In this document: positions 9,921 through 18,880 of the stretch, piece after piece
Position numbering within the stretch: position 1 is the first letter of the stretch
Layout: each line of letters opens with the position of its first letter
NCBI GenBank assembly: GCA_965243145.1
Contig: CBDEUB010000002.1
Location: 1,240,001 to 1,304,000, forward strand
Direction: 5' to 3'
DNA length: 64,000 nucleotides
Source of the DNA: CBDBLK01 sp965243145
GTDB lineage: Bacteria > Bdellovibrionota > Bacteriovoracia > Bacteriovoracales > Bacteriovoracaceae
Program-made: the position numbers and the translations under genes
Notes under the pieces: model-generated
The model's input: the letters and a program-made list of their open reading frames with translations, nothing else
Told to the model about the DNA's origin: nothing
Databases searched by the model: none

Positions 9921-10810
9921 TGCTGATCTCCAGACTGGCCAATGCTGAGTTTGTTCAATGCTTCCCATTCCCGATTTTTTTGTTCATCACTTTCACTCAC
10001 TAAAACCACAACTTCTTCCAAATGCCCAAAATCAACCGCCGGCGTAACAGTAACCTCCTGGATCATTCCGTAACTTTCCTTTTCAATTCTGGTCACTATT
10101 CCAATATTAATCCCCTTGGGATAAATATTGCCCAAACCAGAAGTTATAACCTGATCTTTCAAAATAATGGGTTCTGTCCTAGAAATGTATTTCATGGTTG
10201 CCTTAAACGATGAACTTCCTTCGACGATACCGTGACTGCGAGTTCGCAGAATGAGTCCATCGACCCGATTGTTGGAATCTAAAATGGTCAAAACATCGGC
10301 GAAATGATTGGTCAAACGGTAGATATAACCAACCAACCCTTTAGCGGTGATCACCGGCGCTTGAATCCGAATACCATGACTGCTGCCCTTGTCGATGCGA
10401 AGGACTTTATAATCGCTGTTGGAATCCCAGGCCACCACTTGGGCCAAAACTCTGCCAAAATTTCCCACTTTACCCAATCTTAAAAAAGTGCGCAGGCGCT
10501 CATTCTCCCGTTGTATTTCCCGACTTTCAAAAACCTGCTTTTCCAATTCGAGGATTTTATGCTTGAGAAGGTAATTTTCCTGGCTCGCAGAAACATTGGC
10601 CATATAATGAGTAAAAAAGTTGTGGCCCTCACCCCGAACATATTTCACACTGTATTGAAGCGAAGCAAAAATATCCATCAATAAATTATCAAATTTTGAG
10701 TTTTGCGTTACTGAAATATCGCGACGAGAAAAAGTAAAAAAAGCGGCCACTAAAACCACAAAATTGAGAAAATACTTGGTTCTTCGGCCTGAACTGTCTA
10801 AAATTCTCAA
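9917..10810 (-). CDS. mreC: Rod-shape-determining protein MreC
   Basis: This 297-residue protein has one N-terminal membrane anchor (about residues 13-27), a coiled-coil stretch (about 75-110, with KHKILELEKQVFESREIQRENERLR-type heptads) and the periplasmic beta-barrel domain. The conserved RVDGLILRTRSHGIVEG and GLGNIYPKGINIGIV segments are visible. MreC scaffolds PBP2 and RodA. The start is TTG at 10810 preceded by GAGGG. It is the first gene of mreC-mreD-mrdA-rodA; mreB is not in this window. The 133-bp gap to the divergent foldase gene must hold its promoter, but I see no convincing boxes in this direction. Confidence 0.93.
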   Translation of the reverse strand: MRILDSSGRRTKYFLNFVVLVAAFFTFSRRDISVTQNSKFDNLLMDIFASLQYSVKYVRGEGHNFFTHYMANVSASQENYLLKHKILELEKQVFESREIQRENERLRTFLRLGKVGNFGRVLAQVVAWDSNSDYKVLRIDKGSSHGIRIQAPVITAKGLVGYIYRLTNHFADVLTILDSNNRVDGLILRTRSHGIVEGSSSFKATMKYISRTEPIILKDQVITSGLGNIYPKGINIGIVTRIEKESYGMIQEVTVTPAVDFGHLEEVVVLVSESDEQKNREWEALNKLSIGQSGDQQ

Positions 10811-10870
10811 ACTCCCACCCTCTCACACTTGAGGCCATTCCAGCTCGATACCATTTCCACCCAAGAACCC

Positions 10871-10899
10871 TTTACATTTATATTTCCCTTAAGCATAAT
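10871..10899 (+). promoter_or_regulatory. Candidate sigma70 promoter for the foldase gene
   Basis: TTTACA at 10871-10876 and CATAAT at 10894-10899 are separated by 17 bp, a near-consensus housekeeping arrangement. The predicted start is near 10906, about 38 bp before the ATG at 10944. Confidence 0.5.
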
Positions 10900-10943
10900 T
10901 TTATGTTTAGAAAAAGTGTTTGTGAATAAAAGGAGTCCGCACC

Positions 10944-12431
10944 ATGGCGCTCAAGGGCCGAAAGAAAGTTTCCCAGTTGTTTGTGACCTTTTTTATTGGC
11001 CTTATCGTGGTTTCATTCATGTTTACCGGATTTGAAAGCATGCGCGGAACCCCCGATACCATCGCTCAGGTTGGCAATACTCCCATTAAATTCCGCGAAT
11101 ACCAGACGGAATTTACTCGCCAGCTCAATTTTTATAAAGAAATTCTCGGCGGAGGAAAAGATTTAACTTACCAACAAATTGAACGCTACAACCTGAAAGA
11201 TAACTCCATTCGCAATTTGGTTCAGAGAAAATTATTGTTAAACCTGGCCGATGATATGAACATTGCCCCCGCTCCAGGCCTAGTACGCCAAACCATTAAA
11301 GAAATGCCCTATTGGCAAACCAATCAGCAATTCGACCTTGAAAAATACAAAAGGATTTTACTTTTCAACCGCTGGTCTATTCAAGAGTTTGAGCAAAATA
11401 CTATTGAAGGACTTAAAATTGAGGCCTCACGGGATTTATTTAACCAATTTCCCGCTTCGGAGAATTACCTCAAGGATATTGTTCGCTTTAAGAGTTCACG
11501 CCGTTCGGTGGATATAGTGAAAATTAATCGGGAATCTCTAAGGCCCTTCCTGCCCATATCTCAAAAGGAAATCAAAACATACCTGGCCAGGCCCGACGGC
11601 AAAGCACGGGTGGAAAACCTCTTCAATGAACGCAAAGGCACCCTCGATCGCCCTGAAGAAATCCGTGCCGCCCACATCCTCATCAAGGCCAATCCGGGAG
11701 AAGAGGAGAAGGCGCGCAAAAAAATCGAAGACATATCCAAGAAAGCGACTCCCGCCAATTTCAAAAGACTGGCCAATCAGCACACCGAAGACCCTTCCGG
11801 CAAAGACAATGGAGGGAGTTTGGGTTGGTTTTCACGGGGAAAAATGGCACTCGAATTTGAACAAGCGGCCTTTCAATTAAAAAAAGGGGATATTTCACCA
11901 CCTGTCAAAACGCCTTTTGGTTACCATCTCATCCATGTCACCGGCAAGAAAAAGGCCATACCGGCGGCCTTTCAAAAGCATCAAAATGATTTAACCGCAG
12001 AACTCATCCGCCAAGAAAAAAGTGATGAATTGGACAAATTTTTTCAAAATTTAAACGATCAAGTTTTAAAAGCACTCAATGCCAACAATCTCTCAAGAAT
12101 CGAGGCATTAAAAAAGCGTTATTCCCTATTCTTTCAAAAAGCAACCTTGATCAACCAACTTGAAGGCACTCCCCACCTCGATGCCCCATCCCTCAAGGCC
12201 ATCTTTGCTTCCGATACGAAAAGGCCGACTGTTCACTCTTTTCAAAAGGAAGCGCAAACAACTCTCGTCAGGGCCAAACCCCATGCCCTTAAAAAAAATG
12301 AAAAGAAGCTAACTATTGAAGAAGAGAAAGAAAATTTTAACAAAGTTTTTTCTGACAAGTTGAGAAAAGAAGCATTGAAATCGTACGAAGAAAACATCAA
12401 GGTGAAAATTTTTGCCGGCCGCATACCTTGA
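10944..12431 (+). CDS. PpiD/SurA-like peptidyl-prolyl isomerase
   Basis: The 495-residue protein has one N-terminal membrane anchor (residues 12-30) and then a SurA_N-type helical region that starts IAQVGNTPIKFREYQTEF. A parvulin (PPIC) domain spans about residues 237-335, with the hallmarks AAHILIK, GGSLGWFSRGKM, FEQAAFQLKKGDIS and TPFGYHLIHV. This layout is that of PpiD: a membrane-anchored foldase acting on periplasmic and outer-membrane proteins. AAAGGAG lies eight bases before the ATG. The C-terminal 160 residues are charged and unassigned. The ferredoxin gene overlaps its 3' end. Confidence 0.85.
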   Translation: MALKGRKKVSQLFVTFFIGLIVVSFMFTGFESMRGTPDTIAQVGNTPIKFREYQTEFTRQLNFYKEILGGGKDLTYQQIERYNLKDNSIRNLVQRKLLLNLADDMNIAPAPGLVRQTIKEMPYWQTNQQFDLEKYKRILLFNRWSIQEFEQNTIEGLKIEASRDLFNQFPASENYLKDIVRFKSSRRSVDIVKINRESLRPFLPISQKEIKTYLARPDGKARVENLFNERKGTLDRPEEIRAAHILIKANPGEEEKARKKIEDISKKATPANFKRLANQHTEDPSGKDNGGSLGWFSRGKMALEFEQAAFQLKKGDISPPVKTPFGYHLIHVTGKKKAIPAAFQKHQNDLTAELIRQEKSDELDKFFQNLNDQVLKALNANNLSRIEALKKRYSLFFQKATLINQLEGTPHLDAPSLKAIFASDTKRPTVHSFQKEAQTTLVRAKPHALKKNEKKLTIEEEKENFNKVFSDKLRKEALKSYEENIKVKIFAGRIP

Positions 12432-12645
12432 CGGGCGATGGCCACAAAATGCACCCGGGGCCTTATATGTCAATTCTCAATGTATCGCTTGCAATGCCTG
12501 TATCAAGGAAGCACCTCAAATTTTTGCCATGAATTGGCAAGACGGACACGCCTTTGCCAAATGCCAACCCCGAAACTCCAAAGAAGTCCAGTTAGCACAA
12601 ACAGCATTGGAACTTTGCCCCGTCGATGCCATCAAAATAGACTGA
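12412..12645 (+). CDS. Small [4Fe-4S] ferredoxin
   Basis: A 77-residue protein with one cluster motif: Cys24, Cys27 and Cys30 (CIACNAC) plus Cys69 followed by Pro (ELCPVDAI). This is the single-cluster bacterial ferredoxin pattern, an electron carrier. The likely start is the TTG at 12412, which overlaps the end of the foldase gene by 20 bases and has AAGGTG upstream; no ATG is available in frame before the cysteines. Its stop codon lies in a solo terminus of the dispersed repeat described at 19763. The redox partner cannot be inferred from context. Confidence 0.8.
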   Translation: MPAAYLDGRWPQNAPGALYVNSQCIACNACIKEAPQIFAMNWQDGHAFAKCQPRNSKEVQLAQTALELCPVDAIKID

Positions 12646-12660
12646 AGTGTGAGCAGTTAC
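12643..12660. repeat. Solo terminus of ERIC-like repeat
   Basis: TGAAGTGTGAGCAGTTAC matches one end of the dispersed element seen complete at 19763-19890. No second end follows. Its first three bases are the ferredoxin stop codon. Confidence 0.75.
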
Positions 12661-12664
12661 AAAA

Positions 12665-12700
12665 GGCCAGGAGAAACTTAAATCAAAGTTTCCCCTGGCC
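12665..12700. terminator. Bidirectional terminator hairpin between ferredoxin and flgE
   Basis: GGCCAGGAGAAACTT (12665-12679) pairs with AAGTTTCCCCTGGCC (12686-12700), giving a 15-bp stem with one mismatch and a six-base loop. It lies between two convergent genes, which suits termination from both sides. U-tracts are weak. Confidence 0.7.
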
Positions 12701-12706
12701 AATCAA

Positions 12707-13990
12707 TCAGCGTTTAATATCGAGCACTTCCTTGAGCATCTGATCGGAAGTCTGCAAAGTTTTAGCATTGGCAGAAAAATTTCTCTGTGCCTTAATCAAA
12801 GCAATCAGTTCGTTGGCGACATCAATATTGGAAAGTTCTATAGTTCGAGAAAAAACCTCTCCCCTGCCCGATTCACCCGGCTTGCCCAAGGCCTCATCCC
12901 CCGATTTGAGAGTTGACTTAAAAAGATTTTTTCCCATTTTAAAGAGGGATTCGTTATTTTCAAATTTTGCGACGGCAATCTGAGCGATATTTTTGATAAC
13001 ACCGTTATCATAGACTGCGGTAAGAACACCATCATTATTAAAAGAAACGGAAGTCAGAGAAGCGGCACTATGGCCATTTTTACTATGACGACTGATGGTC
13101 ATTTGAGAACCATATTGGGTTGAGGCCCCAAGCCCATCTCCACCTTCGACCACTGATCTCCCCCAATCAAAAACAATCCTCTGCCCCTGTGCTGCACCTT
13201 TGTTAAAATTGAAAGCATTTTGGCCTTCTATCTCTTGTTGGAGTATTCCCTTGTCATTAAAGACAAGTTGTCCCGTGGCCATTTCAACCAACTGGTCTGG
13301 AGTCCCTCCTTGAGCATCTTTTCCATCGATCATCGCCCGGTAAGTCCAATTATTATCGGTCGTTTTATTGTAAAAAATGCTCACTACGCGAGAAGTTCCA
13401 ACATTGTCGTAAACAGTAAGGGCATGGCCAAAATTGGAAGTCTCACCAGGACGCTCGGGACTAAATTCCAACACTGGAACCCGAGAATCAAAATTCATGT
13501 TAATACTGACTTGTTCTGTAGATTCAGCAGGTATGGTGGTGTTGCCAAGCCGAATCTCCGATTCCCTGTGGCCTATTTGGCCGTTGGTATCTGCTGTAAA
13601 GCCAATTACAGGATACTCATCAGCGGTAACCAAATGGCCATTTTTATCAAAATGCATGGAACCATCCCGCGTGTATCCGTTGCCAAAAGGTGCTTTAATT
13701 TTAAAAAAACCGTCCCCATTAATGGCCAAATCAGTGGCGATACCCGTACGGGCCAAATCCCCTTGGGTCATAACAGGTTTAATATGTGATAATTTGCTTC
13801 CAGCACCTATTTGGTCTCCACCGTCAATTCCCCTCAAGGATTTTGCAAAGACATCCTGAAATTCCGCACGGGAGGCCTTAAACCCAAAAGTTCCAATGTT
13901 GGCAATATTATCGGAGACAACGGCCATTCCGTGTCCAGCAGCTGAAAGCCCCGACAATCCCGTGTTAAAAGAACCAAGTACACCCGACAT
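12707..13990 (-). CDS. flgE: Flagellar hook protein FlgE
   Basis: The 427-residue protein begins with the rod/hook signature (GSFNTGLSGLSAAGHGMAVVSDNIAN). It ends with the matching C-terminal helix (ELSNIDVANELIALIKAQRNFSANAKTLQTSDQMLKEVL), the two parts that build the axial D0 domain. The middle has the FlgE D1/D2 type region. GGAGGG lies seven bases before the ATG. It is the last gene of the cluster and is separated from flgD by 158 bp containing a candidate flagellar promoter. Length is normal for a hook protein. Confidence 0.95.
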   Translation of the reverse strand: MSGVLGSFNTGLSGLSAAGHGMAVVSDNIANIGTFGFKASRAEFQDVFAKSLRGIDGGDQIGAGSKLSHIKPVMTQGDLARTGIATDLAINGDGFFKIKAPFGNGYTRDGSMHFDKNGHLVTADEYPVIGFTADTNGQIGHRESEIRLGNTTIPAESTEQVSINMNFDSRVPVLEFSPERPGETSNFGHALTVYDNVGTSRVVSIFYNKTTDNNWTYRAMIDGKDAQGGTPDQLVEMATGQLVFNDKGILQQEIEGQNAFNFNKGAAQGQRIVFDWGRSVVEGGDGLGASTQYGSQMTISRHSKNGHSAASLTSVSFNNDGVLTAVYDNGVIKNIAQIAVAKFENNESLFKMGKNLFKSTLKSGDEALGKPGESGRGEVFSRTIELSNIDVANELIALIKAQRNFSANAKTLQTSDQMLKEVLDIKR

Positions 13991-14068
13991 ACTACAACCC
14001 TCCGTAACTCATGGCCTTTCCTTGAAAGTCTTTCAAAAGAAAAGCTGTTTTCACTTCAACATTAAGGC

Positions 14069-14096
14069 CAATCGGCCATAACATTTCTTATTTTTA
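14069..14096 (-). promoter_or_regulatory. Candidate sigma28 (FliA-type) promoter for flgE
   Basis: On the minus strand TAAA (14096-14093) and GCCGATTG (14076-14069) are spaced by 16 bases. This resembles the flagellar sigma28 pattern TAAA-N15-GCCGATAA, and it lies about 80 bp before the flgE ATG. The -10 box departs at its last bases and the spacer is one base long, so this is tentative. Confidence 0.3.
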
Positions 14097-14148
14097 TTAT
14101 GAATCTTTATAACACAAAGCGCAATGGGGTGCTTTTTTCCACATAGCG

Positions 14149-14943
14149 TCATTTGCCGGATGGAAGAGAAAAACTATCGACATCCCTCAAAAAAACTTTA
14201 TTTTTGCCACCAACAGTTAAAATGACTTCACCTTCTTCAAAAGAAACACCTGTGACAATCCCCCGGGTTTTGGTATCACCTTTAAATTCGTTAAACTGTC
14301 CATCCCAAGCAGTCACTTCAAAACGATAAACCCCCTTCATTGCCGGCACACCATCAGAACTCATACCGTCCCAAAGAACGCTCTGTGATCCACTTCCCCG
14401 TCCGTCTAATTCTATTTGTTTAATCATACTGTTGGATGGGTCAAAAATTTTTACTACGATTTTCTTTGCTGGCCTGGACAACCCAAAAGGAAGGTTTATT
14501 TTTTGGGCCTTACCAGAATGTTCAATGCTCGACCCGCTGGTGAGTATTTCCTTACCCAAAAGCGATGCCCCCATGAACTTCTCTCGATAAAAATTATTGT
14601 TATTGCTTTTCTCAAATTTACTATTTAAGTTGGCCAATTGTTCAAGCTGTGAAAATTGGGCCAAATCCGCTGCAAATTCCTTTTGATCGGCCGGATTAAA
14701 CGGGTCTTGATTTTGCAGTTGATTGGACAAAAGTTTGAGAAATGCGTTTTTATCTAATTTGCCATGCTCATCTTTATTGACAAATAATTTTTCCTCGGAA
14801 ACTCCCGCCAAATGGTTAAGTTCTTTACCTAAATCCGATTCTGCTTCGGCGGCCTTTGTTTCTTGAGTGAATCCATCTCCAGCAGCAGATCTTCTAATGT
14901 CTTGAAAAGGATGTTTTATTTGGGGTGCTCCGATACCAGGCAT
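14149..14943 (-). CDS. flgD: Flagellar hook-capping protein FlgD
   Basis: The 264-residue protein carries the FlgD N-terminal signature at about residues 64-115 (AFLKLLSNQLQNQDPFNP, then EFAADLAQFSQLEQLANLN). It also has the C-terminal FlgD Ig-like fold with the VLWDGMSSDGVPAMKGVYRF-type stretch. FlgD caps the growing hook and is needed for FlgE assembly. AAGGAT precedes the ATG. An N-terminal extension of about 60 mostly polar residues comes before the signature. It lies between fliK and flgE, a common order. Confidence 0.93.
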   Translation of the reverse strand: MPGIGAPQIKHPFQDIRRSAAGDGFTQETKAAEAESDLGKELNHLAGVSEEKLFVNKDEHGKLDKNAFLKLLSNQLQNQDPFNPADQKEFAADLAQFSQLEQLANLNSKFEKSNNNNFYREKFMGASLLGKEILTSGSSIEHSGKAQKINLPFGLSRPAKKIVVKIFDPSNSMIKQIELDGRGSGSQSVLWDGMSSDGVPAMKGVYRFEVTAWDGQFNEFKGDTKTRGIVTGVSFEEGEVILTVGGKNKVFLRDVDSFSLPSGK

Positions 14944-14972
14944 CGCTTATCCTTTTTCATGCAAGCGAAAAA

Positions 14973-16457
14973 CTAACGATCGTTTTCTTTAAATTTTTGC
15001 CAAAGATTTTTTCTTCTCTCCGAATCTTGCTGCAAAGATTCTTCACGGGAATCTTGATTAAAGTTCTGTCTTTCTTTTTCGGCCAAATTATCTTGACGCA
15101 AAAAATCCTGTTCACTGGAAACAATATGATTTTGCCCTGAGGAAACTATCTTAAATTCGGAAAGTTTAATGCCCGCCTGATCCAAAGTTTTAATGAGTTC
15201 AAATTCCTGATCATTGAAAAAGGCCTGGGCCGGTTCCGAATCCACTACAATTTGAAGGTTGATCTGATTCCCGTCACCCGCTTTTTTGGCATTGATGCTA
15301 AAATGCCCCAATTCATCGTGATAGACGGAAACATCTACATGGTCTTGTCCCGTCATATAAGATTGTTCAATATAAGCACCTATCTGATTTACAATTTCCT
15401 GCTTATTGAGAGATTGTATGCCACTCAAATTGAGAACTTGAACATTATCTGCGTTCAGGGAAAATGCCTTTTCATTCTGAATTTGAGAAGCAAAATAATT
15501 TTGTCCCGCAGGCACCTCTGATTCTATTGCCTCTGTTTTTTTTCCAAAATAACTTTTAAACGGTGAGTGATCAGAAATTTGATTTTTATTACTTTTTAAC
15601 AAAGAATCGAGTTCTCTTTCCTGATAATTTTTAATCAAATTTCCTTTTGGGCCATGTTTAATGTTTTTAACGATATTTCGTTTAGTGTACGAATCCAATA
15701 CTTTGCGGATATTATCATTATGTGCTTCTTCGGCACTCGGAACAACCGAATGTGGCCTTGAAAAACCGTTCTTGTCTTCAAAGTTTATTGTTTGGGAAGA
15801 GGCCAAAGCATGATTTGTTCTTTCTGCCCTATCAAAATTTTTTTCAAGGCCGGAATTTGGAAGCAAATCAATTTTACTTTCCTTTTGTTCTCCCAGAGGT
15901 TCCAATAACCTTTTTGATTGACCTGCATCCTGCATTCCATAAGATTCTTTTAGAATCTGGCCTAAATGACTGTTCTCATCGTGCCTAAAATTTTCTTTTC
16001 CAATTTTGAATTGATGCAAATCTTTCATTGAAACATTTTCGGACAGAGATTTATCCACAGAAAAATCTTGCTCGGTTTTAAGGCCTTGCAAATTGTAGTT
16101 CTGAACAGATTTTTTCGTTTCCAAAGCATTCTGTTCCTTCGCATATTTGGCCAACTTTTGAGGAATCAATTTTTCCAAAGAACGGAATTTCAATGGCCCA
16201 GCATCCAAATGGCCTTTTGCTTTTTGGGCATTGGCCTTTTGCCCGGAAGAAGAAAATAACGATGATGAAGAGGGCAAAGTTTGATCATGAAAAGATCGCC
16301 GGGGGGTGAGTTTTTTTATTTCTTTTTCAAAAAAAGTCAGAAATTTTGGCCTCTTTGTTAAAAGCTGGGCCTTGTTCTCGGGAAAAGAAGTGGCCCCTTT
16401 CTGTAATAAGGGCGAACTTGCGGGATTGGAGTGATCAATATTCCTTATCAATTGCAT
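14973..16457 (-). CDS. fliK: Flagellar hook-length control protein FliK
   Basis: The 494-residue protein has a long, low-complexity, polar N-terminal region rich in Lys, Gln, Ser and Asn. The conserved Flg_hook C-terminal domain is at about residues 360-450 (VDVSVYHDELGHFSINAKK, then LQIVVDSEPAQAFFNDQEFELIKTL). This layout fits FliK, which measures hook length and switches export specificity. A polar tail of about 45 residues follows. Its place before flgD and flgE supports the call. The N-terminal part is not conserved enough to confirm alone. Confidence 0.85.
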   Translation of the reverse strand: MQLIRNIDHSNPASSPLLQKGATSFPENKAQLLTKRPKFLTFFEKEIKKLTPRRSFHDQTLPSSSSLFSSSGQKANAQKAKGHLDAGPLKFRSLEKLIPQKLAKYAKEQNALETKKSVQNYNLQGLKTEQDFSVDKSLSENVSMKDLHQFKIGKENFRHDENSHLGQILKESYGMQDAGQSKRLLEPLGEQKESKIDLLPNSGLEKNFDRAERTNHALASSQTINFEDKNGFSRPHSVVPSAEEAHNDNIRKVLDSYTKRNIVKNIKHGPKGNLIKNYQERELDSLLKSNKNQISDHSPFKSYFGKKTEAIESEVPAGQNYFASQIQNEKAFSLNADNVQVLNLSGIQSLNKQEIVNQIGAYIEQSYMTGQDHVDVSVYHDELGHFSINAKKAGDGNQINLQIVVDSEPAQAFFNDQEFELIKTLDQAGIKLSEFKIVSSGQNHIVSSEQDFLRQDNLAEKERQNFNQDSREESLQQDSERRKNLWQKFKENDR

Positions 16458-16484
16458 AGGGCCTTTTTCTAAAAACGCATAGTG

Positions 16485-17036
16485 TCATTGTTTCATGCTC
16501 ATAAACTGTTTTTGAAGGCGGGCAGATATTTCCTTATCCATCAAGTTAAATATTTTTGAAACTTGTTCTGCCGGCAAAAGGCCCAGAATCCTGATACTAA
16601 TTTCTTTATCCTGTACTGAAAGAATTTCTGCTGCATTGGCGGCCCTCATGCCCGAAATAACATCAACCATATGACTCAAACGCTTTTCTTTATCTTTGTC
16701 ATTTTTATCAATACATCCCAAAATTTTTTCTTGGCCACTCTGAAAATCTTTAATTTTTTTCTCCAATATTTGTTCATTCAGAACAATTTGTTTCTCACGG
16801 CGTTTGAGTTTCATTTCCTTCACATCAAGTTTTTTTTCTTTCTCCCATAATTCCTGACCTAACTTGGCCAAGTTTTTTGGCCGAAAACGCTTTATCTTTT
16901 TTAATATCACCTCTTCAATTTCATCACTGTTTATTTTTTCCGTTGTACCGTCCACATCCATCTCTTGGGCCAGGATGATCATTCCTTTTGAAAAAGAAAA
17001 TATTAAAAAAAGCAAAATACTAAAAATTTTCATCAT
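16485..17036 (-). CDS. MotE-like flagellar motor chaperone
   Basis: A 183-residue protein with an N-terminal signal or anchor (about residues 4-22), a long charged coiled coil (about 60-115) and a C-terminal MgtE-N-like helical module (MRAANAAEILSVQDKEISIRILGLLPAEQVSKIFNLMD). This architecture and the position after fliJ match MotE, a periplasmic chaperone for the stator protein MotC in alphaproteobacteria, and related FliG-like proteins in other flagellar operons. The start ATG overlaps the fliJ stop by four bases. The precise role here is inferred from context. Confidence 0.7.
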   Translation of the reverse strand: MMKIFSILLFLIFSFSKGMIILAQEMDVDGTTEKINSDEIEEVILKKIKRFRPKNLAKLGQELWEKEKKLDVKEMKLKRREKQIVLNEQILEKKIKDFQSGQEKILGCIDKNDKDKEKRLSHMVDVISGMRAANAAEILSVQDKEISIRILGLLPAEQVSKIFNLMDKEISARLQKQFMSMKQ

Positions 17037-17488
17037 TCCTCCCTAGATGGCCTTTTTAACTGATAAGAACGCATCCGCAACATCTCTTCAATATTTTCCC
17101 ATTGTTTTTTTTCAAGTTTATTTTTGTACTCTTTGATCTTTTTTTCCCTAATTTTATGAACAATCTTGGTTTCCCCCATGGCGATTTTCATTTCATTGAC
17201 TTTTTCTCTATATTTTTTTTGAAGTGAACGAATAAGCACTTCTTTATTTCTTATACTCTCTCTTTGTGCCTGAACATAACTGGGGAACATTTCTATCGGG
17301 AAATGGGATTCATTATTGCTCAAAACTTCTTCTTGAAGAATATAAGATTTTTCAATTCCACTTTTCAATTCAACAATTTCGTTTTTTAAATTCATTATAT
17401 CTTGATTAATTTTTCCAAGTTCAACCTTGATATTTTTTTCTTTCAATTTCCTAAACTTTAAAAGTCCTTCCAGTTTAAACTTAAACAC
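17033..17488 (-). CDS. fliJ: Flagellar export chaperone FliJ
   Basis: A 151-residue, almost entirely helical and highly charged protein. It starts FKFKLEGLLKFRKLKEKNIKVELGKI, the usual FliJ opening, and has coiled-coil heptads throughout. FliJ sits in the FliI ATPase ring and helps unfold export substrates. Position directly after fliI supports it; sequence alone would be only suggestive. The start is probably GTG. The downstream MotE-like gene overlaps its stop. Confidence 0.8.
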   Translation of the reverse strand: MFKFKLEGLLKFRKLKEKNIKVELGKINQDIMNLKNEIVELKSGIEKSYILQEEVLSNNESHFPIEMFPSYVQAQRESIRNKEVLIRSLQKKYREKVNEMKIAMGETKIVHKIREKKIKEYKNKLEKKQWENIEEMLRMRSYQLKRPSREE

Positions 17489-17509
17489 TTTTTTTACACT
17501 TTAAGTAAG

Positions 17510-18862
17510 TTAGGATTCAGCATTTAAACCTTCCGCTTTTCGCGCCAATTCTATCATCTTGTCATACAGTTCGCTCATCGAGTAAAACTCCTTTGAACCA
17601 AGTTCTTGTTTTACTAAATTTACAATATCGTCATAAATTAAAATGGCCTTATCAACTTTTGGATTAGACCCTTTTGAATAGGCCCCAACATTGATAAGGT
17701 CTTCGTTTTCTTTATAAACGGCCAACAAATCCCTTAAATGTGAAGCGACAATTCGGTGTTCACGCGAAACTATATTATTCATAACTCTCGATAATGATTG
17801 GAGAATTTCAATCGCAGGAAATTGGTTTTTCATGGCCAATTCCCGGCTCAATATGACATGTCCGTCTGAAATGGCCTTGACTGCATCAGAAATAGGCTCG
17901 TCTATATCGCCTCCTTCAACGAGAACTGTGTAAAATCCTGTAATTGTTCCCGCTCCTTTTTTAGTTCCCGCTCTCTCCATTATGAGAGGGAGTTTAGAAA
18001 AAACTCCTGGAGTATATCCTTTAGGCCCGGGAGGTTCTCCTGCTCCCAAAGAAATTTCCCTGCAGGCCATGGCAAATCGGGTAATAGAATCAACCATCAA
18101 AACAACATCTAACTCTTTATCGCGAAAATACTCCGCTATCGTAGATGCGGTGTAGGCCGCTTTTATTTTCACTAAAGGAGATTGATCCGAAGTGGCCACA
18201 ACAACAACCGATTTTTTAAGTCCTTCTTCACCCAAATCATTTTGTATAAATTCTAAGACTTCTCTTCCTCGTTCACCTACGAGAGCAATGACATTAACAT
18301 CAGCAGAGGTTCTTTGAGCGATCATGCCCATTGTAACAGATTTACCCACACCCGACCCGGCCATGATGGCCAATCTTTGCCCTTTTCCAACTGTTGCAAA
18401 ACAGTCAATAGCATGAACACCAGTGCTCAAAAGATGAGTTATGGGTGGCCTTTTCAATGGATTAATTTTGTTGCCAAAGATACTTCTCATTTCATCAATG
18501 CTTTCTATAGGGCCTTTATCGTCTATAGGGCAACATTGAAAATCTAAAATCCTCCCTAAAACTTTTGGACTTATTTTAATAGTAGTGGATAGGTCTTTTA
18601 GAAAAACCCTCGTTTCATTATTAATACCCGAAATTTCTTCATAAGGCATAACGATACAACTGCCTTTTTTGATAGAAATAACTTCACCCAAACATTTTTC
18701 ACCAAACTCTGTTACAAATTCCACATTACTTCCAATAACTGCGTTGGAAAGGCCCACTTCGTAAAAGTTGCCTTGATTGGCCAATATTTTACCAATTCTT
18801 CCGTAAGGATTGCTGTATTCGTGTAATTTATAAATATTTCTAATATTTAAATGTTTGTCCAT
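17510..18862 (-). CDS. fliI: Flagellum-specific export ATPase FliI
   Basis: This 450-residue F1-beta-like ATPase energises type III flagellar export. Walker A is GSGVGKS near residue 170. The Walker B region is DVVLMVDSITRFAMACREI, followed by the FliI/YscN-specific GEPPGPKGYTPGVFSKLPLIMERAG and a GSITG-equivalent GAGTITGFYTVLVEGGD. Length and motif order are normal. It lies between fliH and fliJ. The start ATG at 18862 is clear. The gene is very AT-rich yet contains GGCC at many sites and in all three codon phases. Confidence 0.96.
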   Translation of the reverse strand: MDKHLNIRNIYKLHEYSNPYGRIGKILANQGNFYEVGLSNAVIGSNVEFVTEFGEKCLGEVISIKKGSCIVMPYEEISGINNETRVFLKDLSTTIKISPKVLGRILDFQCCPIDDKGPIESIDEMRSIFGNKINPLKRPPITHLLSTGVHAIDCFATVGKGQRLAIMAGSGVGKSVTMGMIAQRTSADVNVIALVGERGREVLEFIQNDLGEEGLKKSVVVVATSDQSPLVKIKAAYTASTIAEYFRDKELDVVLMVDSITRFAMACREISLGAGEPPGPKGYTPGVFSKLPLIMERAGTKKGAGTITGFYTVLVEGGDIDEPISDAVKAISDGHVILSRELAMKNQFPAIEILQSLSRVMNNIVSREHRIVASHLRDLLAVYKENEDLINVGAYSKGSNPKVDKAILIYDDIVNLVKQELGSKEFYSMSELYDKMIELARKAEGLNAES

Positions 18863-18880
18863 CTCAACCTTTTATATTTT